A stretch of DNA of 64,000 nucleotides from NCBI GenBank assembly GCA_963757125.1, contig CAVWQP010000005.1, forward strand, positions 62,001-126,000, given 5' to 3'. Each line of letters opens with the position of its first letter. Position 1 is the stretch's first letter. This stretch comes from CAVVSD01 sp963757125. Its GTDB lineage: Bacteria > Actinomycetota > Thermoleophilia > Solirubrobacterales > Solirubrobacteraceae. The position numbers were made by a program, and so were the translations under genes. This document shows, in pieces, positions 33,787-42,904 of the stretch. The notes below the pieces were generated by a model. The model had not been told where the DNA came from, ran no database searches, and saw only the letters and a program-made list of their open reading frames with translations.

Positions 33787-36700
33787 GGGACCGCTCCCTT
33801 TCGCTGGTGATCCCGCCGCCAGCGGGCGGCGGACACGACATCGCCCTTCCGTGCGTACAGCGCGGAGGCCTCCGCGAGGACCGCGTCGGCCTCCTCCTCC
33901 CGCCCGGCCGCCCCGAGCACCGTGCCGAGGTCGGCAAGCGCGTCCGCGCGCGAGACGAGGAAGTCGGTGTCCTCCGCGAGACGGACGCCTTCGCGGGCCA
34001 GCGCCTCGGCCTCCGCCAGGCGTCCGCCGTCGGCGAGCAGCCGCGCCCGCGCGCCGCGCCACACGATCTGGGCCGTGAGGTCCTCGTCCGCGGCTGCGTC
34101 CTGCGCGACCGCGCACACCACGTCGGCCTCGGCGAGCCGCCGACCGTCGAGCAGGACCCGCGCCAGCATGCCCGCCGTGTCGGCGAGCAGCGCCTTCTCG
34201 CCCATCGCCGTGAGCTGCTCGTAGCCCGCGCGCAGCCGGGCCTCGGCGGCGTCCGGCAGCCCGGCGAGCAGCTCCACCATCGCGGGCTCCTGACCGATCG
34301 CGGAGCGCAGATCGCCGACCTCGGTGAGGACGGCGTCGGCGTCCCTGATCAGGCCGAGCGCCTCGTCGCGGTCGCCCGCCATCGCCTGCAGCGCCGCGAG
34401 CGGGTGCAGGGTCCGGGCGACGGCGAGCGGGCTGTGGGCGACCGCCTCGCCGAGCGACCGGCAGCGCGCGATCGCCTCGGGGACCGGCATCGGCCCGTGC
34501 AGCGCGGCGGACGCGCGCCACCCGGTGATGGCGAGTGTCGTCACCGCGTCCCCCGCGCGCGCGGCGTGCTCGGCCGCGCGGGCCCAGTCGTCGTCCGCCG
34601 CGGCCGCGCGGCCCTCGATCCAGGCGTGGACCGCGCGCAGGTACAGGGCGCGCCCGCGGCCGAGGTCGTCGCCGCCGTCGCCGAGGACGTCGAGCGCGTC
34701 GTCGGCCACCGCGCCCGGGGGGTCGCCGTCCTCGCCGGTCTGCAGGCGCACGAGCGCGCGCTCGACCCTCGCACGCGCCTTGAGCTCGTCGTCGGCGGCC
34801 GGATCGTCGATCGCGCGGGTCATCGCGTCGTCGGCGTCCGCGAGCCTGCCCGCCTCGAGCAGCGCGGCGCCGAGGCGCGGGAGCAGCTCGGGGCTCCCGG
34901 GCGCGAGCGCGGCGGCGCGCTCCAGCAGTCGCGCCCCGGCCGGTGCGTCGCCGCGACGCAGCGCGGCCTCGCCCGCGGCCTCGAGCCGCGCGGACGCGCT
35001 CGCCGCGAGCTCGTGCGCCCGTGGACCGTCGCGCCCCAGCTCGCGCAGCAGACGGCACGCCTCCGCGAGGTGATGGCCCACCGTCTCGTCCTCCGCCGCC
35101 ACGGCGGCCGCCTCCTCGTGAAGGCCGGCGCGTCGCTCCTTCGGGACGCCGAGGTACGCCGCGTCCCGGATGAGCGCGTGCTCGAAGCGGAAGGCGTCCG
35201 GGCCCGAGCGATCGGCGCGGATGAGGCCCTTGCGCGCGAGCGACGCGAGGTGGCTCGCGGCGTGCGAGCCACCGACGTGGAAGCGCACGCCCTCCACGGA
35301 GGCGCGCTCGAGGACGTCGCGCTCGTCGGGATCGAGGCGCTCGATGCGCGTCGCGAGGACCGCCTGGATGCTCGACGGGAGGGCCTCATCGTCGGGCCCC
35401 ATCGCGACGAGCTGCTCGAGGAACAGCGGGTTGCCCTCGGCGCGCCGGACGATCCCGGCGGCGCCTGGCACGTCGCGGACGAGCTCGAGCGCCTCGTCGT
35501 GCCCCAGCGGCTCGAGGGCGACGACGGAGCGACCGGATCCCGGCGCGAACCACGCGGGACGCATCTCGACGAACTCCGGGCGCCCGAGGCACAGGACGAG
35601 GATCGGGTGCGCGCCGGAGAAGGACCCGACGTAGTCGAGGAGGTCCAGGAACGTCGGCTCGGCCCAGTGGACGTCGTCGACGGCGAGCACGAGCGGCCGC
35701 CGGGCGGCCGCGGACTCGAGCAGACGCCGCACCGCCCAGAACGTCTCGTCGGCCTGCACCGGCGCGCCGTCGCCGAGGCCGACCGCGCGCAGCACCGGGC
35801 GCGTGAGCGCCTCGTCGCCGTCGAGCAGCGCGGCGACGCCGGCCTCGGGCTGCTCGCCGCCGACCTGGCGCACGATCTGGGCGAGCGGGCGGTAGGCGAC
35901 GTCCTCGCCGTAGGACAGGCAGCGCCCGATCGCGATCGTCGCGTCGTCGCCGATGTCGTCCAGCAGCTCGCGGACCAGGCGCGACTTCCCGATGCCGGCG
36001 GGTCCCGTCACCGTCACCGCGACGAGCGCGCCCTCGTCGCGCGTGCGGCGCCATGCGTCGCGCAGCGCCGCGAGCTCCGCGTCGCGCCCGACGAACGCGC
36101 TCGCCGGCGCGGGGTCCTCCGTCCGCAGCCGCAGCAGGCGCGACGACGCCAGCTCGCCGCCGCGCGACGGCGACCGGCGGACCGGCATCGAGCTCCGTCG
36201 AGCGCGCCGAGCAGATCGGCGATCCGCGCCCCGGCGAGGATCTCCCCGTCGGCCGCCGCCACCTGCAGCGCCGCGGCGGCGGCGAACGGCTCCCCGGTCG
36301 CCCGCCGCGCATCGGCGCCGACGAACGCCTCGCCGGCGTCGAGCCCGACGCGGACCGGCGCGAGGTCGCGGATCTCCAGCGCAGCGCGCGCGGCGCGCTG
36401 CGCGTCGTCCTCGTGCAGCTCCGTGAGGCCGAAGACGCCGACGATCGCGTCGCCCGTCGTCCCCTCGGCCTCGCCGCCGTGGCGCCCGACGACCTCCGCG
36501 AAGCGCTCCAGCAGCGCGTGGAGCGCCTCGGGGTCGTCCGGTGCGACGCCGGCGACGAGGACGCTCACCAGCCTGCGCGTGGCCCGCCGGGCTGCCGCCG
36601 GCGCCGGCGTCGGGGACGGCCGGTCGGGCTGCGCGATCGGCAGCGCGAGCGCCGGATCCTGCGCCAGCACCGCGCGCTCGAGCTCGCGCAGCCGCTCGCC

Positions 36701-37393
36701 CGGCTCGATGCCCAGCTCGTCGACGAGCGCGCGGCGTGCGTCCTGATAGGCCTGCAGCGCCTCGGCCTGGCGGTCGGACCGGTACAGCGCGAGCATGAGC
36801 TGGCCGCGGAGGCGCTCGCGGTACGGGTGCTCGGCGATGAGCGCCTCGAGCTCCCCGACCACCTCGGCGTGCGCGCCCAGCGCCAGTCGCGCCTCGACGT
36901 GCAGCTCGGTCGCCGCGACCCGGAGGTCGGCGAGGCGCGCGGTCTCGCTCTGGGCGAACGCCTCGTAGGCGAGATCGGCGAGCGGCGGTCCGCGCCAGAG
37001 GGCGCGCGCCTCCTCCAGCGTCGCCGCCGCGCGGCGCGGCTCGCCGGCGTCGAGATCGCCCCGCGCGTCGGCGACCAGCCGCTCGAAGCGCCGCGCGTCG
37101 ATCCGCTCGGGCTCGACCTCCAGGCGGTAGCCGTGGTCGCGCGTGACGATCGGCGCGGGCCGGCCGTCGACGGCGAGCGCCTTGCGCAGGCGCGACACGT
37201 GGACCTGGACGGTCTTCGCGGCCGTCGCCGGCGGCCGCTGGGCCCACAGCTCGTCGAGCAGCGCGTCCGTGCTGAGCGTCTCGTTCGCGTGCAGCAGCAG
37301 CACTGCCAGCAGCGCGCGCTGCCGGCTGCCCCCGAGCGCCAACGCCCGGTCCCCTTCGAGGACCTCGAGTGGTCCGAGGATGCGGAAGTCCAT
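33777..37393 (-). CDS. Multidomain BTAD/cyclase/AAA/TPR regulator, frameshifted
   Basis: About 1205 aa when repaired. Order: OmpR-type winged helix (MDFRILGPLEVLEGD... VQVHVSRLRKALAVDG, 1-90), bacterial transcriptional activation domain (95-240), class III nucleotidyl-cyclase-like domain (RLVSVLVAGVAPDD... GTTGDAIVGVFG..., about 270-395), AAA/STAND ATPase (AFVGRDAELAALRDAW; Walker A GPAGIGKSRL; Walker B LVLAVDDVHWAEP), then a long TPR region. Frame breaks near 36196; deleting one base at 36195-36196 and one near 36161-36168 gives ALDELDAGPPVAVRGGELASSRLL, a natural join. A SARP/AfsR-like activator; targets unknown. Confidence 0.85.
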
Positions 37394-37541
37394 GGCGGGT
37401 GAGTCTCGCGGGCGGTTCGGCCGACCGTACATGACCCCGGACCCCCCGCGCCATGGCTGTTGCCGGGCTGTTGCCGGGCCGCTACCGGCGAGGCGGAGGC
37501 TGCGCTCCACACCGAAACGCTCCCCGCTTCAGGAGGCAGTC

Positions 37542-37844
37542 ATGGGACACCCGATCCCGCAGCAGCACCCCGCAGTCGTCCTTCGCTCCCACTACCGCCA
37601 CGTGAAGGCACTGCTGGCCGTCGCGATGCTCGCCATCGCGGCGCTGGCCGTCGCCGTCGTGCTGCTGGCCACCAACCCGGATGACCCCGCCCGCGCGGCG
37701 TCGCAGGGAGTGGGCGCCGCGCCGGCCCACGTCGATTCGATCGGCGCGCAGACCACGGAGCGCCGGGCGTCCGTCCACGGCAAGGGCACCCCGCTGCGCT
37801 ACGACGGCGGCCCGTCGGAGGGCACGGTCGGTCTCGGCCACTGA
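37542..37844 (+). CDS. Small single-span membrane protein
   Basis: 100 aa from ATG 37542 with AGGAGG 6 bp upstream. Cytosolic basic N-terminus (RSHYRHVK), one span (ALLAVAMLAIAALAVAVVLLA, about 26-46), then a polar outside tail (Ala/Gly/Ser-rich). Similar in plan and hydrophobic segment to the 53-aa protein at 39583-39744. No known family. It converges on the haem-peroxidase gene with 8 bp between stops. Confidence 0.65.
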   Translation: MGHPIPQQHPAVVLRSHYRHVKALLAVAMLAIAALAVAVVLLATNPDDPARAASQGVGAAPAHVDSIGAQTTERRASVHGKGTPLRYDGGPSEGTVGLGH

Positions 37845-37852
37845 CCGAGCGG

Positions 37853-39512
37853 CTACGCGGGGACGCCCGTGAACTGCAGGAAGTCGCGGATCGTCCGGAT
37901 CGCGCGGCCGTCGGGCAGGCGTCACGCCCTGGGAGGGATCCCAGGGCGTGTCGTCGTTGAGGTGCGAGGCCGGGTCGCCGAGCAGCAGGCCGACGATCGT
38001 CTCGGCGACGATGCGGCTGCCGACGTGCCCGAGATGGTTGCCCTCGGCCTGGACGGCGGCCTCGCGCAGGACGTAGAACCACAGCGGCGTGCGGTCGACG
38101 AAGCCGCCGGCCGCCAGGGCGGCGGTGATGCCCTTGGCCTCTCGTCCAACTCGTCCGCCGTGAGCGGTCGGAGGCCGAGCGCGTCCGCCGCCGCCTGGCC
38201 CGTCGGCAGGCTCAGCAGGAGCCCCGCAGCAGGTTGCGGCTGGGGAGCTGGCGCAGCAGCCCCCGGAGGTCGCCGACGGTTCAATCCCGGGCGCCAGTCC
38301 GCGGTTGGGCAAGTTGCCGAGCGGCGCGGAGATGCGTGTGTCGATCCGCCGCGCGATGCCGGCCCTCGAACGCACCGCGCTGGATCGCACAGGCGATCGG
38401 CCTCCCAGACCATGTCCCGCCGGCAGCACGGTCGCCTCGGCCCCGAACGGCGCGGCGCGCTGAGGCGCTGGTCCTCCTGCCAGGCGCGCGGCGCCGCGTC
38501 CCGTGTACTGGAAGAGCCGGTCGATCGACCGCGCTCTTCGTCAGCGTCGCGTCCGTAGTTGCGGTTGAGGTCGTAGGAGTCGCGGATCATGCAGTGGCCG
38601 AAGCGGAACGCCGCGGCGGCGAACTCCAGCGGCATCCACGCCTCGCCGTCGGGGAGCGGGCGGTAGCGCAACGCGCGCTCGGCGAGACGTCTCGACGGTG
38701 CCCGGCATCGTCAGGCGCTCGAGGTAGTCGTGCAGCACGAGCCACTCGTGGTGGCGCCGGACGAGGCGCCGTGCGGCGTCGAACAGCCGGCGTCGTCGGC
38801 GGCCAGGCGATGTCGAACCGGGCGGGTGTCGGCGCGGACGCGCTCCACGACGCGGTTGTGGAAGCGCAGGTACCGACATGGAGCTGGGCGGTGATGAGAT
38901 TGGAGTCGTTGCGCAGGTCGCCGATGTAGGCGAGCGACCGACGGAAGGGGGCGTCGCGGAGCGCCGAGCGGCAGTGACTCCTGCGTGATGAGCCCGTCGG
39001 CGAGCAGGGCCCGATGCGCGGCAGGTCCCGCTCGTCGTCCTCGCGGGTGGGATCGGCGCGCAGGCCGACCTGCGCGACCCGGCCGACGCGCAGGCGCGGG
39101 CCGTCGTAGAAGACCTGCGTCCGTCGCCGTGCGGCCCGTCGCCGTAGACGCTGTCGAGGTCCAGCCGCGGGCGCCGCAGGTTGCGCAGACTTCGACGACG
39201 ACCTCGTCGGGGTGCTGCGGGACGGGCGATCGTCGAGGGCGATGCCGGGGCGGTCGGCGTCGGTGTTCGCGGTCAGGTCGTGATCGATGAACTGACCCCA
39301 GTAGGTGTAGACCGCGGGGATCACCGAGTTCGGGCTCGCGCCGGGGCCGGCAGTGGCCATCGCGGCCCCCAGCGCGCCGAGGCCCTCGGCGGCGTCCGGC
39401 CGCGGATGGGCGTCGGGTTCGTGCCGGACGTCGGCGAAGAGCTAGCCGAACGGCGTCGTCTCCGGCACCTGGGGCCGCGCACTCCGTCGTCGCCGTGGCG
39501 CAGCACCAGCAT
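37853..39512 (-). pseudogene. Haem peroxidase (animal-type family), multiply frameshifted
   Basis: Pieces of one ~550-aa protein lie in order across all three frames: MLVLRHGDDGVRGP, TYWGQFIDHDLTANTD (distal His), FYDGPRLRVGRV, LADGLITQESLPLG, FHNRVVERVRADTRP, HHEWLVLHDYLERL, EFAAAAFRFGHCMIRDSYD (proximal His region), LWFYVLREAAVQAEGNHLGHVGSRIV and an end IRDFLQFTGVPA. I count about ten breaks; several look like missing bases (for example CCG-TCCCG where CCGGTCCCG would restore frame), plus an in-frame TAG after PETTPFG near 39447. Either a decayed gene or a badly called region. Intact members are secreted or cytosolic peroxidases. Confidence 0.75.
37923..37950. repeat. Perfect 12-bp hairpin inside the peroxidase gene
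   Basis: CACGCCCTGGGA, loop GGGA, TCCCAGGGCGTG. On the coding strand it encodes the family motif DTPWDPSQGV, so it is coding sequence that happens to fold very stably. It has no T-run and is not a canonical terminator. Confidence 0.6.
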
Positions 39513-39582
39513 GGCGTGACGCTACCGAGGCTGTTGCCACGGCGTTGCCGCCGCGCAACCGCCTCGGCCGATCGTGCCACCC

Positions 39583-39744
39583 ATGCCGATCGCTCGTCTC
39601 TCCGACGTCCTCCGCTCACCCTGGCTGCGGCTGGCGGTCGCCCTGCTGGCGCTCGCCGTCGTGGCCATCCTCATCGTCCTGCTCGCCCCCGACGCGACGA
39701 CGGCCGGCGGGGGGCCGTGGAGCCAGGTGCGGATGGGCCGTTAG
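39583..39744 (+). CDS. 53-aa single-span membrane protein
   Basis: MPIARLSDVLRSPWLRLAV, then a span (ALLALAVVAILIVLLA) and a short tail ending VRMGR. No strong ribosome-binding site. Codon third positions are GC-rich as in genuine genes, and the layout (short basic N-terminus, Ala/Leu/Val span) mirrors the protein at 37542. Its stop overlaps the convergent phosphoribosyltransferase stop. Below usual ORF cut-offs and easily missed. Confidence 0.5.
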   Translation: MPIARLSDVLRSPWLRLAVALLALAVVAILIVLLAPDATTAGGGPWSQVRMGR

Positions 39745-40241
39745 GCCTCGGTGCCTGCGGCCGCGCCGACCGGCGGCTCGGCGCTCCATGGGAACACGAT
39801 CCAGCTGTCCGTGCGGCGCCAGACGTAGTCGCACTTCACGACCGACCGCGGCTTCTCGTAGAGCACGGCGGTCCGGACCTCGCCCACCCGCTCACCGCAG
39901 AAGTCCTGGACGGTCTGCAGCGTCAGGCCCGTGTCGGCGACGTCGTCGGCGATGAGCACGCGCGCATGCTCGAGGTCGACGAGGTCGGGCACGGGCGGCA
40001 GGATCATCGGCAGGTCCAGCCGCTCGTCGACGCCGGTGTAGAACTCGACGTTCATCGTCCAGGTGTTCTTCACCCCGAGGGCGTAGCCGAGTGCGCCGGC
40101 GACGAGCAGGCCGCCGCGGGCGATGGCGAGGATCACCTCGGGCTCCCAGCCGTCGGCGTGCACGGCCTCGGCGAGCGCCCGCGTCGCTGGGCCGACCTCG
40201 GCCCACTCGAGGATCTCGCGATCGCTCACGCGGCGGAACAT
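39741..40241 (-). CDS. Phosphoribosyltransferase (xanthine/hypoxanthine-type)
   Basis: 166-aa type I PRTase. VILAIARGGLLVAGALGYALG is the PPi loop region, VLIADDVADTGLTLQTVQDF the PRPP-binding motif, and the C-terminus VVKCDYVWRRTDSWIVFPWS (split by Ala/Gly tail) matches Gpt-like enzymes. Salvages a purine base to its nucleotide in known members. Start ATG 40241; an in-frame GTG at 40229 is possible. Stands alone. Confidence 0.88.
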   Translation of the reverse strand: MFRRVSDREILEWAEVGPATRALAEAVHADGWEPEVILAIARGGLLVAGALGYALGVKNTWTMNVEFYTGVDERLDLPMILPPVPDLVDLEHARVLIADDVADTGLTLQTVQDFCGERVGEVRTAVLYEKPRSVVKCDYVWRRTDSWIVFPWSAEPPVGAAAGTEA

Positions 40242-40316
40242 AGCCGCTGCGCCGACAGGAATGAGACCGGTCCCCGCCGGATACCAACGTGCTCAAACCG
40301 ACCGGGGAGGGGACTC

Positions 40317-41246
40317 ATGCGCAGGCGGACGAGACTGGCGGTGCTCGCGGTGGCGACGGCGGCCCTCGGGGTCCCGGCGAGCGCCGGCGCGACGGGCGGC
40401 GGCGACCTGTGGAAGGTCTACGACGAGGGGCTCGCCGGGGCGAAGTACATCGACCTCACGCACACGATCACGCCGAACATGCCGGTGTGGTCGGGCTTCG
40501 GCCCCTCGGTGTTCCGGCCCGCCGTGAACCCGGCGACGGGCCAGGCCTACACGTACGCGAACGACGGCTTCGAGGCGACGTCCTACACGCTCGCGACCGA
40601 CCAGTTCGGCACGCAGTTCGACCCGCCGGCGCACTGGGCGCCCGAGCAGGCCGCGATCGACGAGATCCCGGGCAGCTACTCGGTCCGCAAGCTCGTCGTC
40701 ATCGACGTGTCCCAGCAGGTGGCGCGCAACCCGAAGTACTTCCTCACCGTGGCCGACGTGAAGGCGTGGGAGCACGAGCACGGGCGCATCCCGGCGGGGT
40801 CGGTCGTCATGGTCCGCTCGGACTGGTCCAAGCGCTGGACCGACGACCCGGTCGCGGCCAAGGCGCTGGCCGCCGACGGCAACTTCCCGAGCGTCGCACT
40901 CGACACCCTGGAGTTCCTGCACCTCCAGCGCCACATCCTGTTCCACGGCCACGAGCCGCTCGACACCGACAGCACGCCGACCCTCGAGGGCGAGTCCTGG
41001 CTCATGCACCACGGCTACGCGCAGGCCGAGGGCGTGACGAACCTCGAGGGCGTCCCGGCGACGGGCTGCCTCGTCTCCTTCGGCTTCCCCAAGTTCAAGG
41101 GCGGCCTGGGCGGCTACGCGCGCTACATCGCGATCTGCCCGCCGTCGACGGAGAAGGGCGTGCCGGCCTCCGACGCCGACGCACCGCTCCCGTCGTACGC
41201 GACCGACCTGCACTGGGACACGACCCTGGGGTACCGCGTGCGATAA
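40317..41246 (+). CDS. Secreted cyclase-family (kynurenine-formamidase-like) protein
   Basis: 309 aa from ATG 40317 with GGGGAGGGG upstream. Signal peptide (RRRTRLAVLAVATAALGVPASAGA). PF04199-type domain: YIDLTHTITPNMPVWSGFGP, TDQFGTQFDPPAHWAPE, GRIPAGSVVMVRSDWSKRW, ESWLMHHGYAQAEGVTNLEG. The usual metal motif HxGTHxDxxxH appears as QFGTQFDPPAH, so two His are replaced by Gln while Asp and the last His remain. Exported location is also unusual. Activity therefore uncertain. Confidence 0.85.
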   Translation: MRRRTRLAVLAVATAALGVPASAGATGGGDLWKVYDEGLAGAKYIDLTHTITPNMPVWSGFGPSVFRPAVNPATGQAYTYANDGFEATSYTLATDQFGTQFDPPAHWAPEQAAIDEIPGSYSVRKLVVIDVSQQVARNPKYFLTVADVKAWEHEHGRIPAGSVVMVRSDWSKRWTDDPVAAKALAADGNFPSVALDTLEFLHLQRHILFHGHEPLDTDSTPTLEGESWLMHHGYAQAEGVTNLEGVPATGCLVSFGFPKFKGGLGGYARYIAICPPSTEKGVPASDADAPLPSYATDLHWDTTLGYRVR

Positions 41247-41272
41247 CCCCCACTCGACTAGCGTCCCGCGGC

Positions 41273-42904
41273 GTGAGCGACGTGACCTACCGCTACGACC
41301 CCACGGCCTTCCGCGAGGTCTTCGAGCATCACTTCACCTACGTCGCGGGCGTGGACCGCAACAGCCACCGGTTCGCCTCACGTCCCGCGCTGCACGATCC
41401 CGCGAGCGGGCGGCGCTGGACCTACGCCGAGCTCTGGGCCGACGTCGGCCGGCTCGCGGCGGGGCTCTCCGACGCCGGCGTGCGTCCCGGCGACGCCGTC
41501 GTCTTCCAGCTCTACAACTGCCCCGAGTTCGCCCTGCTGTGGCTCGCGGCACAGCGCCTCGGAGCGGTCGCGTCGCCGATCAACTTCCGTCTGTCGTCGG
41601 GTGAGACCGCGTACGTGCTCGACGACAGCCGCCCCCACGCCTTCGTGTACGACGCGGCGCTGGCGACGCTCGCGTCGGAGGCCCTCGCTCGAGCGGAGCA
41701 CCGGCCGGCGCTGCTGGCCGTCGTGGGCGAGTCGTCCTTCGACGACCTGCTCAGCGGCGGCGGAGCGGTGCCCGAGCCGCCGGCGGGCGCCACGATCTAC
41801 GACGAGACGACACGGCTGTACACGTCGGGGACGACGGGCCTGCCGAAGGGCGTGTCCCTCAACGCGGCCGTCGAGGTGCTCTCCGCGCACGACGTGATCA
41901 TGCACTTCCCGCTCTCGCCCGAGGACCGGACGCTGAACATGACGCCGTGGTTCCACCGCGGCGGGCTCTACTCGGGCGGTCCGAACCCGGTCTTCTACGT
42001 GGGCGCGGAGGCGGTGCCGCTGCGCGCGTTCGATCCCGCCGTCGTCCTCGACTGGGTCCAGGAGCACGGGCTGACCTTCCTCATCGGCGCCCCGACGAAC
42101 CTCGCCCTGCTCAGCGCCGAGCAGCAGGCGCGCCCGCGCGACCTGTCGAGCCTGCACGGCATCGTCACGATGGGCGCGCCGCTGGATCGCGCGTCGTGCC
42201 TGCGCTACCAGGAGCTGCTCACCGCCCGCATCTTCAACGGCTACGGGACCACCGAGGCGTTCTGGAACACGTTCCTGCGCCCCGCGGACCTCCCCGACCA
42301 CGCGGGCTCGGCCGGGCGTGCGTGCACGGACGACGACGTCGCCGTCGTGCGCGTCTACGAGGACCGCACCGCCGCGCCGGACGACCACGTCGCGAAGGAC
42401 GGCACGGAGGTCGGCGAGGTGGTCGTGCGCTCGGTGAAGTCGGGCTACGCGTACGTCGGCCAGCCCGAGGAGCAGGCGGCGCGCTTCCGCGACGGCTGGC
42501 TCTACATCGGCGACCTCGCGACCTGGGACTCCGACGAGTACGTCACGATCGTCGGCCGCAAGGACGACATGATCATCTCCGGCGGGGAGAACGTGCACCC
42601 GACGCAGGTCGAGAGCGTCCTCAACGAGCACCCGGGGATCGCCGACTCCGCGGTCGTCGGCGTCCCCGACGCGCGGTGGGGCGAGCTCGTCGTGGCCTAC
42701 GTCGTGCGGTCCGATCCGAGCGTCGACGCCGCGGCCTGCGAGGCCCACTGCGTCTCCCACCCCATGCTCGCGGGGTACAAGCGACCGCGCGCGTACCGCT
42801 TCGTCGACGCGCTGCCGGTGACCGCCACGGGCAAGAAGGTCCACTACCAGGTGCGCGAGCAGGCCCGCAGGGAGGCCGACGAGGGCCTTCTGCAACGACC
42901 ATGA
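41273..42904 (+). CDS. Acyl-CoA synthetase (AMP-forming)
   Basis: 543 aa from GTG 41273. ANL-superfamily motifs in order: YTSGTTGLPKGVSL (phosphate loop, about 184), IFNGYGTTEAFWN, WLYIGDLATWDSDEYVTIVGRKDD, MIISGGENVHPTQVE and catalytic Lys in VTATGKKVHYQ. Activates a carboxylic acid to its CoA thioester. Coupled by ATGA to the ketoacyl-synthase gene; acid substrate cannot be assigned, with fatty or aryl acids both possible. Confidence 0.92.
   Translation: MSDVTYRYDPTAFREVFEHHFTYVAGVDRNSHRFASRPALHDPASGRRWTYAELWADVGRLAAGLSDAGVRPGDAVVFQLYNCPEFALLWLAAQRLGAVASPINFRLSSGETAYVLDDSRPHAFVYDAALATLASEALARAEHRPALLAVVGESSFDDLLSGGGAVPEPPAGATIYDETTRLYTSGTTGLPKGVSLNAAVEVLSAHDVIMHFPLSPEDRTLNMTPWFHRGGLYSGGPNPVFYVGAEAVPLRAFDPAVVLDWVQEHGLTFLIGAPTNLALLSAEQQARPRDLSSLHGIVTMGAPLDRASCLRYQELLTARIFNGYGTTEAFWNTFLRPADLPDHAGSAGRACTDDDVAVVRVYEDRTAAPDDHVAKDGTEVGEVVVRSVKSGYAYVGQPEEQAARFRDGWLYIGDLATWDSDEYVTIVGRKDDMIISGGENVHPTQVESVLNEHPGIADSAVVGVPDARWGELVVAYVVRSDPSVDAAACEAHCVSHPMLAGYKRPRAYRFVDALPVTATGKKVHYQVREQARREADEGLLQRP

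Noticed and set aside
37923..37950. Hairpin as a rho-independent terminator for the gene ending at 37844
   Set aside because: No T-run follows and the arms encode a conserved peroxidase motif on the other strand.
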